Shown one piece after another: positions 40,601 through 52,641 of a DNA stretch of 64,000 nucleotides. Each line of letters starts with the position of its first letter. The stretch's first letter is position 1. The stretch is from Arabidopsis thaliana (taxonomy: Eukaryota > Streptophyta > Magnoliopsida > Brassicales > Brassicaceae). The stretch covers positions 6,696,001 to 6,760,000 of the forward strand of contig NC_003076.8 of assembly GCF_000001735.4 (NCBI RefSeq), in the 5' to 3' direction. Under the pieces are notes generated by a model. That model did no database searches, had not been told where the DNA came from, and saw only the letters and a program-made list of their open reading frames with translations. The position numbers were made by a program, and so were the translations under genes.

Positions 40601-41266
40601 CAAAAAGCTGGAAACTTTTGAGTTTCTATTAGGTGTCCTTTAAAATTATCAGCAAGAAGATGGCAATGAACTCCAATTGAAACGATAACAGAAAATCAAA
40701 ATGGGAAAATCCTAAAAGCTGTGAACTAACAAATGCAAATGCCCAAATCAACAAAACTATACAATAAGCTGCATCGAATCTGAAAACTGCAAATGGAGAT
40801 TAAATGAAACACAACAGAAATCAGCTACAAAAACAAATTGATCAAAGGAAACTTCTGAAATTAAACCTAGACATTTGAATACTGTAGAGGTGACTGAATA
40901 TGAAAAGCTGCAATTTGCATAAAATTGAACTCAAATTGAAACAAGAAGAGCAACTAAAAACCCCGGAGAAACGCTACTTTCAGTGAAGTACACAATAAGC
41001 GATACAGATTCCAAAATCTGAAGAACACATCGCCGAATTAGCCAAACAAAGAAAACGAAAAAAATGAAGAAGAAAGAAGAGACCTTCCTATCCAAACTTG
41101 AGATTTGGTCTTTAAGGCGTTGGATTGATTTGGCACGCTGGTCCATAAACTCTAAAAGAGCTTCTCTATCATCTGGGATTTGAGTCGAGAACGTTCTCGC
41201 TTCTGCTTCTACTTCTACTTCTTCCCCTTGTTCAATTTTAGGTTTATTCATCGCCGTCGTAGCCAT
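37622..41266 (-). CDS. WD40-repeat protein with tandem 41-residue linker repeats
   Basis: Beta-propeller scaffold protein of about 650 residues. Exon 1 (41266-41084) starts MATTAMNKPKIEQGEEVEVE and holds a coiled-coil-like FMDQRAKSIQRLKDQISSLD. Exon 2 (40507-39778) is long and charged, with three 41-residue repeats beginning QPMATR (separate entry). The propeller begins in exon 3 (39696-39540, EFRGHDELIALIG and LALSPSNRELFAT) and continues with DGAVHFWKLQSD, DIAWHPHKNALFSVYTADD, INRIMFTPWDDPCFITGGSD, HAVVLWRDQ, VLSCGDDRRFVGFDARE and SADPVIHIFDIRYNAPS. It ends LAIGIHKLW. I take the Met at 41266 because codons upstream look like leader. Function is unknown; WD40 proteins usually act as assembly platforms. 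The basic repeat linker with KRPRS/RSRS suggests nuclear location, by inference only. Confidence 0.85.
39840..40207 (-). repeat. Three tandem 123-bp coding repeats in WD40 gene
   Basis: On the minus strand the repeats begin at 40207, 40084 and 39961, a constant 123-bp (41-codon) step. Each unit begins QPMATR, has a P(R/K)EDxxG motif in its middle and ends near RSIP(D/N)EV. The third unit lost one codon and is more divergent at its end. The reading frame stays intact through all three. Confidence 0.9.
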
Positions 41267-41871
41267 TGCAGACTCGGTTCGTCTTCTTCCCACCCTTTTA
41301 TTCCCGCCCGATCGTGCGTAGTGGGGATTGCTTTTTCCCTCTCGTCTTTTCAATTTTGGAACCTCATGTTTTTAACTTTTCCGGTTTTGCCGCTTCACTT
41401 ACTAGGGCTTATGTAGTCGTGTGCAGCTCCCGTGCTCTCATTGACAAAACCAGAGTGTGTAAAGTGTAAACACAGATTCGCAAAAATTCTTTGTGGAAAA
41501 AAAAAAAAAAAAAATCGCGTGTCCTTTTTTTTTGTTTATATTAAAAAAAAATCCTATAGTTTATTCGAGTATTGAGGTCTTTGACGGAAGCACAGTGATA
41601 CATCTCTTAAACAAAACAACAAATACATGTTCAGTTACATTGGTAGCTGTGATTATTGTACTGAACATAAAAGAGACTGTGTTCTATGAACTTTTTTTTT
41701 TTTTTTTTTTTGATCAAAGTTTTCTATGAACTTAAAACTCTCATTTCAGCATACAACAAAATGAACAATTTAAGAAATAAAATCAAAGTATGTTTGTATA
41801 CCAAATTTGGCATGCAAAAGGTGAAAATCTAAAACAGTCTAGTCAAGAAAACAGGTTGGTAGCTTCATCAT
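41267..41871. other. WD40 promoter and DUF92 3' flank
   Basis: About 600 bp. It carries the WD40 gene leader and promoter on the left and the DUF92 3' flank on the right. An 18-A tract (41497-41514) and a 20-T tract (41692-41711) are present. Confidence 0.5.
41682..41733. mobile_element. Small poly(T) insertion flanked by 12-bp duplication
   Basis: TTCTATGAACTT occurs at 41682-41693 and again at 41722-41733. Between them is only a T run plus GATCAAAGT. A homopolymer flanked by a short direct repeat is what a truncated, poly(A)-primed retroposition leaves. Replication slippage is an alternative. Confidence 0.45.
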
Positions 41872-43283
<1,412 letters not shown>

Positions 43284-43692
43284 TTCTTCCAGTGGCGGAG
43301 AATCTGTTGACGACGAAGATTCAGTTCAGCGTCGGGGAGAGGGTAGTTGACCCCAACGTCTTCACTGATTTGATGTATTTCAAGTGTTGGTTACATGTTA
43401 GTTACGCAGGCTCGGACCTGGTCTCAAAACATGGGCCTCAAATGGGCTGACCCAATAGATTTGCTAAAACAAATATTAATCTAATCTAGACCATGTAGTC
43501 GTGGGCCATTTATTAGATTTGCGGAATGGGACAGACGAGATAACGCGGGAGAGAATCCAATCACCGATTGAGCTATGGGCCCCAGTATCGATTTCTACTA
43601 TGACGTGGCACCACTTAAATCACAATATCCGTATTCCCTCTCTCTCTCCCTTTCTATCTGAGCTTCTCTCTCTTACTCTCTCCAGAGCAACA
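43284..43692. promoter_or_regulatory. Shared divergent promoter with four site II motifs
   Basis: Only about 410 bp separate the divergent start codons of the DUF92 gene and the fibrillin gene. TGGGCC or TGGGCT occurs at 43432-43437, 43443-43448, 43502-43507 and 43576-43581. These site II words bind TCP factors and are typical of housekeeping and bidirectional plant promoters. A CT-rich leader (43636-43684) precedes the fibrillin ATG. Confidence 0.65.
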
Positions 43693-44661
43693 ATGGCTGC
43701 GACTGCTTCTTCTCTTACAATCGCGTCGTCATTCTCCGAACCACGGACTCAGATCCATTCCTCGAGACGTTTGAATCTCCCTCTTCAATATTCAATCCCG
43801 TACAAGGTGTTACGGAGTAGGAGTAGAAGATTAGGACTCGTCGTCAGTTCTGTTTCAGCTCCCAACGTTGAGCTCCGTACTGGACCTGATGATCTCATTT
43901 CTACCCTCCTCTCTAAGGTTGTGTAACGATTTCTGATTTGTATACACCGATCTTGAGGATCTGACTTAGTTTGGCGCATTTATTTGAAAGTTTGTGAATT
44001 GTGAATAGGTTGCGAATAGTGATGGAGGTGTGACGCTAAGCCCTGAGCAGCACAAGGAGGTGGCACAAGTGGCCGGAGAGCTTCAAAAGTACTGTGTCAA
44101 GGAGCCTGTCAAAAATCCTCTCATTTTTGGAGGTAAAAGTGTAAGAACCTAGCTGCCATTGCTTCTTCCTTGGATCAATATGTGAACTTGTGGGATTTGG
44201 TGCAGATTGGGAAGTGGTGTACTGTTCTAGACCAACCTCTCCTGGTGGAGGCTACAGAAGCGTGATAGGCCGTCTCTTCTTCAAAACGAAAGAGATGATA
44301 CAAGCCATCGATGCTCCTGATATCGTTAGGAACAAAGTTTCCATTAATGCTTTTGGTTTTCTAGACGGAGACGTCTCCTTGACAGGTGACTATTGCAAAA
44401 TTCACATATGCATTCAGTCTCATCTTCTCCCGTGTTTAATCTTCTCACCTTTGTGTGATCTTATCTGTAGGGAAGCTGAAAGCGTTGGACAGTGAGTGGG
44501 TGCAGGTGATATTTGAGCCTCCGGAAATCAAGGTTGGATCTTTGGAGTTCAAATACGGGTTCGAAAGCGAAGTGAAGCTTCGGATCACATACGTTGATGA
44601 GAAACTTAGGTTGGGATTGGGATCTAAAGGATCATTGTTCGTCTTTAGAAGGCGTCAATAA
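43693..44661 (+). CDS. FBN6: Plastid fibrillin/PAP-domain protein
   Basis: Plastid-lipid-associated protein (PAP/fibrillin), a lipocalin-like fold that associates with thylakoids and plastoglobules. Four exons. The N-terminus MAATASSLTIASSFSEPRTQ then a Ser/Arg-rich run is a good chloroplast transit peptide. The mature part begins near VELRTGPDDLISTLLSKVAN. It continues with LSPEQHKEVAQVAGELQKYC, NPLIFGDWEVVYCSRPTSPG (the family W-x-V-x-Y-C motif), GYRSVIGRLFFKTKEMIQAI, LKALDSEWVQVIFEPPEIKV and the end GLGSKGSLFVFRRRQ, close to the conserved R(I/L)xRG-like C-terminal strand. FBN6 is recalled from locus order. Its start is supported by the pyrimidine-rich leader and CAACAATGGCT context. Confidence 0.9.
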
Positions 44662-45162
44662 TATATACGTTTCTCCCTCGTGCATCAACCAATGCAAATC
44701 ACTACAGAAAAAAAGGAAACAACATATGGGGTCCTGCGAGAGTATGATGGTCAATATCCACAATGCTGTGTACACAAATGGTGTTTTAGATATAACTTTG
44801 TTGTAATGTAAACTTCATTTTAAGAGTGTCTCACTTCAGATGAGTTGTTGAGGAAGCTACTGGTGAACTTCAACATCTTTTCGCAAAGAATTACTATAGC
44901 AACAAAGAAAGATAAATGACTTAGCAGCCTTTATGTTCAAATTCAAAACCTCTCACGAAAATCTGAAATTCTGAATCACCCTAAAACAAACATGTACAGA
45001 TTCAGCGCTGCCACACCTGTGAGAACCAAAGCATACATGAGTAATAATGCTCTAAAATATGTAATAAGATACATGTTTACTCTAAAACATACATAAAGAT
45101 ATACAGATGTAAATGATGAAGTTTTGTTTAATTACCACAAGCCTGGATGATTTCATTACAAT
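44662..45162. other. Convergent 3' flanks, fibrillin and RGG protein
   Basis: About 500 bp between facing stop codons. It should contain both 3' UTRs. Nothing else is evident. Confidence 0.6.
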
Positions 45163-47702
45163 CTACACACGTCCTCTTCCCCGTCTATGTCCTCGCCCTC
45201 TACCCCTTCCTCTTCCTCCTCCTCTTCCCCTTCCATGGCCGAAGTTATCTTCTGTTCTTCCGTAATCAAACATATTCATTCTGATATCCGCTGCCCCGGC
45301 TCCAGGCATCTCCTGCCCCTATACAGAAAATTACAATAACAAAGCTCTTATTGTAACCATTTCTGTATGGATGATCCCAAAACACAAGTAATAAGCCATT
45401 GAAAGACAGATAAAAAGTGTGCTAATCAAAATAATGAGCATATGGAAGACGGGTCATAGGGATAATAAAGGTTGTTGTGACTCACATAAGAGTCTTCCAG
45501 ATCAAACTGATTCTGAAGCTGCCATGCAAGATCTTCATCGCGGGTAGTGTCGCTTGGATGGTTAGCTGTTGGAAGAGCCCCCCCACCAGTATTCCTCTTT
45601 TCCCACTCATCTAGTGTAAATACTGCAGAGTCTTCTTCTTCTCTCCCCCTCCCTCTACCTCTACCTCTACCCCTACCTCTTCTTCCTTGGTATTGCCTAT
45701 CATTTGAACTAGAATGTTTCATCTTCTCAAGAAGTATCTGCGCAGCCGCTTGGTTCTGTAAAGGAACAGCTTCCACCACTGCAACATGGGAGATGTTATT
45801 TGGCGTATAGGGATGAACGATAGATATCTGATATCTCATCTAAGGTTTCAACGCAATTGCCAGATGAAAATGCCAAACTAATTTAACGCTCCTTAATGTT
45901 CTTTGCTGTACAATGAGCTTTTGAGACGATGAGGGAAAAAGATGATGGCAAACCTTGTTTAGGTCGTGTATCGGAACTGCTTCGCTTTTCCTGATTTTCA
46001 ACTTCGACAGATATTTTCGGATCAGAATCTGCAGGATTCCTCTGTATATTCTTATTTGTGCCTCTTTTGTTCCCATCAACTTCACTACTTTCACCTTTTT
46101 CTCCACCGGCATGTTTTACAGAGCTTTCTGCAGCAATAGGTACATTGTTTCTAGAAGTCGTCTTGTTGTAATCTGTCAACCAACAAACATATGCTGACAA
46201 GTTAAATTTTTGATGCATTGGCCAAACTTCCATCACAATACTTTATGTAAGCCCACACAAAGGAAGAACAATTCAATAGATCATAAATTTTACCACAATG
46301 AAAATGCATTCACTCAAGTTTAAGTATTGAAACAATGGAGACCCAACAGCGCCAATGTTGGACACAAAGCCAAGGGAAAACATAGATCAGACCTCTACAT
46401 GAGTCGTCATAGGTTACATAAACGGATATATTGGGATTTTGGAGCTCGGGTCAAATTACTAATATGTTTATGCTAAAGTGCATTTGGATGGAATAAGTCC
46501 TTGCTGCAGTCAATGCATATTTATGTACACTATCAACATGAAATAGAAAATGGTAGATATTTTATTTGGTAGCAAAGATTGGCCAACCGTTTCAAAGTGA
46601 ACTAAATATGCAACAAATTACTAGAAGAAAACTGAATGAAAATGATGAGAATAAGAAAATCCTGCTTACCGCGGTGATGGGAACCTGTTCGAATCTTCAA
46701 CTCCTCAAATGGAGGAGGGCCATCACCAGCTTTGCTTTCCTGAGATCGAGCCAAACTAGCGTATTTTTTCTTCATCTGCCATTCTTCAGTGAGTGATTGC
46801 ACATAACCGCCCAAGACAGTCACCTCTTTTGGAGTCAAACATACTAGACCATCACGTATCACAGCCTTATTTTCTAGACGTACCTGCCAACGAGACAGTA
46901 CAAAATATCAACAATACAAAATGATTTATGATTTGCATATGACACCCTCTGATGCATGACAAACACATATGTGCACTAGCTTTCTATTGATTTAGATCTT
47001 AATCCAAACTATTATATTTGCATGAGACTTTCAGAAACATAGTAAAGGAGAATTTGAATTAGATTGATATGGAAATGGAACTACCTTAGTACCAGGAGTG
47101 ACATCATTGTTAATCGTTGGTATATGAGAGTACTCAAGCGCGGATATTTCGGTCTTCCCGTCAGTCAGAGCGAATTTTAGCACTCGTTTACCAGTGGAAC
47201 TTCCCACAAATTCCTCTGCGCTACTTCTTGTAACATCCCTAACATAACTTATCTATGCTCACAAAAGAAAACAAATTAACACTCAACAGCTTGAATCAAC
47301 TGCAACAATTGAGCATTCTGAAACTAGTTTAAATCTAAGTATATCAGTGAGAGTGACTCATTGAATTAGCGAAGACCTAATGCCAATTGTTACTGACTTT
47401 AGCTGATTGAAGCAATGTACCTGGAGAACTTTGGGGCCTTGAAGATGAGAACACCTGCGTAACTCGGTCGGGTCCGGGAGGGATTTACCTCCGATTAACT
47501 TAATATCCATGTTAAGCAGCTCCGCCTCCACTGACTCCACGATGGCGCCTGTTTTATTGCCGCCGCCGATCAAGGAAGAGATTTCAGTGACCAGGGATTT
47601 CAAGTATTCGACGTCTCTGAAGCACCAGCCCCGACTAGTTAGGGCATTTATCACGACGGTGTGGGTGTGGTCGCCGGCGGAGGAGCTTGATGTTCCCACC
47701 AT
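45163..47702 (-). CDS. TDRD3/RMI1-like DUF1767-OB-fold protein with RGG tail
   Basis: Starts MVGTSSSSAGDHTHTVVINA at 47702. The first exon encodes the DUF1767 helical region (TSRGWCFRDVEYLKSLVTEI). It runs into the RMI-type OB fold: MDIKLIGGKSLPDP, LQGPKVLQISYVRDVTRSSA, KRVLKFALTDGKTEISALEY and PGTKVRLENKAVIRDGLVCL. In animals this module (TDRD3, RMI1) binds a type IA topoisomerase. A charged linker follows, then QGRRGRGRGRGRGRGREEED, a short helical DEDLAWQLQNQFDLEDSY, and a final exon ending in a second RG block, GHGRGRGGGRGRGRGRGHRR, then GRGRV. The RG blocks suggest RNA binding and arginine methylation. I saw no Tudor domain in the frames read. Partnership with plant TOP3-beta is inference. 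Confidence 0.85.
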
Positions 47703-48028
47703 TGCGTTGATGCTCTTGTCGCGCTAAACCAATTGGGGAAGACGAGATTTTAATTTGGAGAATTGATTTTGTTATGGTCAATATCGAGTTAAACTAATTA
47801 CTATTCACTAATGATACTTTTTGCATAAAATCGTTTTGATCAATAAAGAAGAACATTTTTAACAGAAAAACTAGAAAAGTAATTCGAAAAAGTCCTATAA
47901 AAAAGGTATTTTCCGGTTTCGTTTTAGTGGGCCTAATGGCCCATATGTAACACGAAGATTTCTGACAGTACGACTTCTAAAGTACTTTGCTTTCCTTGTT
48001 GAATTCCGACCAAAGTCGATAAAGAGTT
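47703..48028. promoter_or_regulatory. Shared divergent promoter with inverted site II pair
   Basis: Only 326 bp separate the divergent start codons of the RGG-protein gene and the RRM gene. TGGGCC at 47928-47933 and its reverse complement GGCCCA at 47938-47943 form a compact inverted pair, about 85 bp upstream of the RRM gene ATG. Confidence 0.65.
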
Positions 48029-50133
48029 ATGACGATGGACGATGGTAACTCCGTCTACGTCGGCGGCCTCCCTTACGACATCACCGAGGAGGCTGTCCGT
48101 CGCGTCTTCTCCATTTACGGCTCCGTCCTCACCGTTAAGGTTAATTTTCTCTTTTCAATATCCTGATTTAAGTTTCTTAATTAGGATGATTCAAATTCGT
48201 TTCGTGATTTTGAAGTTCCAATCTTATTGTATGATCTTATAGATGATAAGCTTTAGTAGATATCTATGTAGAAAGACTGACCAAGTGATTTAGATAACAT
48301 CCAATTGCTAGTTGATATATCTTACATGTGAGCTGGTCAGAGTGTATATTGACATATATGTGTACTATTTGAGAATTCAGATTGTCAATGACCGGAGTGT
48401 AAGAGGGAAATGCTATGGCTTTGTTACATTTTCGAACCGTCGATCGGCTGATGATGCTATCGAAGATATGGATGGAAAAGTATGGTTCTACTGCTAAAGT
48501 TTTGTTCTTTTGTTTATATTATCATGTACGTGGTGTGTTTATATTGTTGACGGTATTGAGCTCGTAATCAGAGTATTGGTGGGCGTGCAGTGCGTGTGAA
48601 TGATGTGACAACAAGAGGTGGAAGAATGAATCCAGGTCCGGGGCGGTTACAACCACACGGTGGTTGGGATAGAAGTCCTGATAGGAGAAGTGATGGTAAT
48701 TATGAGAGGGATCGGTATAGTGATAGGTCTCGAGAACGGGATAGGTCTCAGGATAGGAGAAAAGATCATCGCTACATAGAGAAGGAAAGAGCTTATGAGC
48801 ATTCACATGATTTTGAGAGGAGGAATGATCATGATATGGTAGATAGAAATGGTTATAAGGAAAGAGTTTTCGATGGTGATGAAGGAGATTGGCGTGGGGA
48901 TAGGTCTTATGTGGATAATGGTAGGGGAATAAATGGGACCAGTGCTCACGAAGGAAGGAGCCAAGAAACAAAGAGAGAAGATAGGTAAACTTTTGTTGAA
49001 AACAATGCAGTTGTAGACTTCACATTGGATTTCAAACTTTTAGTGTTCCTCCTGTTTCTTTGAATTGTGACATTCGTTGTTCTTGTAAAATTGGTCTGCT
49101 AGTTTGAATGAGTCAAAGACTGGGATGCTAGTCTTAGTCACGCCGCTAAACCAAATCATCCACACCTGTTGTGGTTAAGTTTGATAAATTATCATCGATT
49201 TTAGTGTAATGGATTTGAGGAAGTTTCTTGCTCTTGTTGGCTTTGTGCATGTTACCGTTTGAGGAATGTTTTGGCTTGCTTTGGTTTTGTTAACATGTCT
49301 AAATCTTTGTGTGTTCTTGTTGGATTGACAGTACCATTCTTGATGGTGGACGTGGCAGAGATCACTTCTCTAATTCAAGTGGAGATCATCAGGTAAAGAT
49401 GATTTTCTTAGCCATGCAGTGTTTGCATAAATTCATTTTATAACTTGCAACTTCTATTACAGGTGAAAGAAGATCTGGAAGCGCTGATTAAGATGCGTGA
49501 GGCGCTTCGAGATGAGGTATGAGGTAGTTTATCTGTGCATATAGGCTGTTGGTAGATTTATTTTACATAATCACGAGTGATCCAATGAATTTATGGGCTA
49601 CTTTCATTTTTAAGGTGATGGTGATGGAAGAGAGACTGGAAGTAAAAGAAGTAGTGTGCTCAGAGCTACAGAAGAAATCTAAGGTATGTGTCTTCTATAT
49701 CTTACAACCCCAAAATGTTTGACTACAGATTTGTTCTCATTTGAAATGGTTAAGACAGAGATTAGAAGATTTGTTGATCAATGAAAAGAAACTGGTTTCA
49801 CAACGCCGAAAAGAATTGGCAAAGGTAAGCATAGGTTCGATTCCTGTTCTAAAAGTCGGTTTTGTTAGGTAATGTTTGTTGACATTTGGTCTATGTTTGT
49901 GGTAGCTACATAAATCATATTCAAGGGTTAGAGAGTGCACGGACAACCTGAAAGACTGTGAACAAGAACTCCAGGTTAGTTTCTAAATTTTCTTATTCTA
50001 GTGATTGTCATTGCATAAAGATTAGGCCTAATCGAAACAAGTGTCTATTCTTTTCTCGCAGTTGCTTGTTAATTCAGCAGCTAGAGAAGGCGTGGCAGGT
50101 GCTGATGAAGGATTGGGACACGGGTATCCGTAA
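48029..50133 (+). CDS. RRM protein with Arg/Asp-rich region and coiled-coil tail
   Basis: RNA-binding protein encoded by about nine exons. It starts MTMDDGNSVYVGGLPYDITE at 48029. The single RRM has RNP2 (VYVGGL) and RNP1 (KCYGFVTF, near 48408-48431) and ends at RAVRVNDVTT. The third exon (48572-48986) encodes a long Arg/Asp/Glu/Ser-rich region with RDR and SDRSRERDRSQDRR repeats, as in RS/RD splicing-related proteins. Later short exons encode heptad-like helices: KEDLEALIKMREALRDE, VMVMEERLEVKEVVCSELQK, RLEDLLINEKKLVSQRRKEL and LHKSYSRVRECTDNLKDCEQ. The last exon ends EGLGHGYP then TAA at 50131-50133. Role in pre-mRNA processing is likely but not proven; it has no exact family name that I recognise. 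Confidence 0.85.
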
Positions 50134-51107
50134 CACGGTCACCCGCATGTATGATCTGTTTTGTCTAAAGTGTAGCTTTGATATGTCTTCTCTTTGTGAC
50201 TTTCCGAGTTTTTTTCTAGTCGAGCTACACTAATTTGGTACATATTTACTTGTTTTGGCAAGTATGTATTCATTTCATTCGGGATGTATTATTATCATAC
50301 GAACATGAACTAAATAATTATGTTTTCAACTTGCAACTGAAACCAAACAATCACCATACAAAGTGTGGAAGTAAAGTCTCAAAGCTTTGTTAGAGAAGAA
50401 GTCCTAGATAGTACTTGGCTATAGTTAAAATATTTTAGTAGATGAAGTTGACAAATTAACTATTTCTTTTTGTAATGTTTGCTTTGTTCTTTACTAATAT
50501 AAAGATACTTGGCTACAGTGAAAATGTTATAAAAAGAGAGAAAAGAATAGACAGTTAAATTATTAAGGTTGACACAACCATCATCTCCACCGTCCATTAC
50601 TCGTCAGCCGAATGTTTTTTATTTGATTAAGATGTGAACATCATCCATTGACCTATCGTTGCTTGTAAAGCCAAGTTAGCCAACCAACACTCAAATCATC
50701 ATTATACGTGACGATCTTAAGAACAACCCCATTTAGGATACTCTATATGTTTGTCTTCTCATATAAATTTCATTATAGTAATATTAAGGCATTATCCATT
50801 ATTCATATATATTCTTCAAGGCATGTTTCGTACATCTTATAGCAAACCAGTAGCAGTAAATAGCATAAGCAAATGTGTTCTTCTTGTCGCATGGCTCTAG
50901 TGGAATTCCACGTTTCTCCTTCTTCTCTTGGTAAGCCGTATTGTCAAATCGACGTGGATATATATATGAATATTTTAGTTGTTTTGACAAAGATGATTAT
51001 TGAAAGAGTAATTAGGTCACTTCAGTAAGGGAAAATGTTAAAGTTTTAGGAGTCATAAAGTTTATGTGCTACAATAAGGTAATTATACTTCGTATAAATA
51101 GTAGAAG

Positions 51108-51266
51108 AAAAAAACTGGTATATCAAAACTTCATTTAGTCAAAATAGGCATGTGCATGATGCAAGTGATTTAGTAGGTCATGTTCATGCCCATATCTACT
51201 TTACTGTATTTTTCCCTAAACCTCAAGTAAAAAAACTGGTATATCAAAACTTCATTTAGTCAAAAT
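51108..51266. repeat. 38-bp perfect direct repeat upstream of F-box gene
   Basis: Copies at 51108-51145 and 51229-51266 are identical: seven A, then CTGGTATATCAAAACTTCAT followed by TTAGTCAAAAT. The offset is 121 bp. They lie 290-325 and 170-205 bp before the F-box ATG. Confidence 0.92.
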
Positions 51267-51359
51267 GTAATTAACTTTTCTTTGACCTAACAAGTGAACT
51301 TAAAAGGTTATTATATTCCCACCACAAATTTATATTTTGTTAGATAGCTAGCTCTTCTT

Positions 51360-51370
51360 CTATATATATA
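51360..51370 (+). promoter_or_regulatory. TATA box of F-box gene
   Basis: CTATATATATA about 65-75 bp upstream of the ATG at 51433. Confidence 0.65.
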
Positions 51371-51432
51371 ACCTACAACATTGAAGTTGATCCTATCAAC
51401 TCAAAAACACCACTCCAAAAAAATACTAAGAA

Positions 51433-52641
51433 ATGGAAAAAAGCCAAAGATGTAACAAAGACACAAACACCACCATTGGCTTTTGCCTTCTTCCTTCTGA
51501 ACTCATACAAAACATTCTATTCCATCTTTGTATACCTGAGATCATCCGAATGAAACTACTCAATAAGTATGTTTTGACCACAATCTCTGACCGGAGTTTC
51601 ATCCGACAACTCAACGATGGATCACAGAGAGACACGTGGATTTTCGTCTACACGAGGCGTTGGCGCCGTGACAACGGTGTGCTTCACGGTTTCTCGGACC
51701 GATCCGTACGTTGGTTCAAGATTCCGGTGGCTGAAATACTCGCCGGGGAGATTCGTCCCGGCGAAGATTTGTATTTACTAACTGCTAGTGGTAATTTCCT
51801 TCTCTTTGCTTCTAATACTCATAGTGGAATCATAGCCGTTGATTTGGTGGGCAAGATCGTTACAAGAATCAGCTCATGTCCGTTAGGTCCACGTGGAACT
51901 TCGTCTTGGAGACGATCCGGTATGAAGCTTGTGCCTGATCCATCAAATCCTAGTCATTTCCGGTTTATGTTCGCTGAGATGGTCAATAACCGACCGGTTC
52001 TGTTTACTTATTATTCTAACACAGCCACGTGGCATACTAAAGAAACAGAGGATACAACAAATTGGGAGGTTAAGAAAAACAGTAATGTATTATTCTTAAG
52101 CTTATCAAATCGACCTCACGAGAGTACTGTGATGAGCGTTGACGATGGTTCGATAATAAACCGGTTTCCGAGGATTTTGCGGCCGAGGATAAACCAAGAC
52201 GCGATCAGACAATGCCCGTCGAGTGTTGGATTCAGTAGGAACGATCTAGAGAGTCAGTTGTTACATATACATGGAGATGAGTACAAAGTGGTTATTAGAT
52301 TAGACAGAATTGATAATTCAAAGATGAATAAAGTGATGAAGAGTTTAGAGGTTTGGGAAATAAGCTCAAATGGTGAGAAATGGGAGTTAGTGTCAAGAGC
52401 ACCAAGTGAAGTGATCAGCAAGAAGCCTTGTGGTGTGATGATGGGATGCTTAGAGAGGAGATTAGGGGTGATTAGAGTGGCTCTAATGACGAATCATGAA
52501 GGTCTATGGAATATAATTTGGTTGGATTATGACAAGCATAAGGATAAGTGGGAGTGGGTTCCACTACCTGATTGTAGATTCTTGCAAGGCTCAAATATGG
52601 CCGGGATTAGTTTCTCCTCTGGCCTCACCTTCTCTTTGTAA
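51433..52641 (+). CDS. F-box protein, single exon
   Basis: 402 residues. Residues 18-55 form an F-box: LLPSELIQNILFHLCIPEII then RMKLLNKYVLTTI, which would bind SKP1/ASK in an SCF ubiquitin ligase. The rest is a beta-rich substrate domain of the F-box-associated kind: DTWIFVYTRRWRR, WFKIPVAEILAG, NFLLFASNTHSGIIAVDLVG, RFMFAEMVNNRPVLFTYYSN, ISSNGEKWELVSRAPSEV and WNIIWLDYDKHKDKWEWVPL. It ends ISFSSGLTFSL. The start is supported by a good TATA box and an AAGAAATGGAA context. F-box genes are a fast-evolving family in Arabidopsis; the substrate cannot be predicted. Confidence 0.85.
   Translation: MEKSQRCNKDTNTTIGFCLLPSELIQNILFHLCIPEIIRMKLLNKYVLTTISDRSFIRQLNDGSQRDTWIFVYTRRWRRDNGVLHGFSDRSVRWFKIPVAEILAGEIRPGEDLYLLTASGNFLLFASNTHSGIIAVDLVGKIVTRISSCPLGPRGTSSWRRSGMKLVPDPSNPSHFRFMFAEMVNNRPVLFTYYSNTATWHTKETEDTTNWEVKKNSNVLFLSLSNRPHESTVMSVDDGSIINRFPRILRPRINQDAIRQCPSSVGFSRNDLESQLLHIHGDEYKVVIRLDRIDNSKMNKVMKSLEVWEISSNGEKWELVSRAPSEVISKKPCGVMMGCLERRLGVIRVALMTNHEGLWNIIWLDYDKHKDKWEWVPLPDCRFLQGSNMAGISFSSGLTFSL

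Larger units (their letters stand above)
50134..51432. other. RRM 3' flank and F-box gene promoter
   Basis: About 1.3 kb, AT-rich. The left part is the RRM 3' UTR. The right part is the F-box promoter, with a 38-bp perfect direct repeat and a TATA box listed separately. No other gene is seen. Confidence 0.5.

Noticed and set aside
48522-48971. 149-codon minus-strand ORF rich in His, Tyr and Ser
   Set aside because: Antisense shadow of the Arg/Asp-rich exon of the RRM gene.
49830-49840. GGTTCGATTCC, a perfect tRNA B-box word, in an intron of the RRM gene
   Set aside because: No A box, no 7-bp acceptor stem and no cloverleaf could be formed around it; treated as chance.
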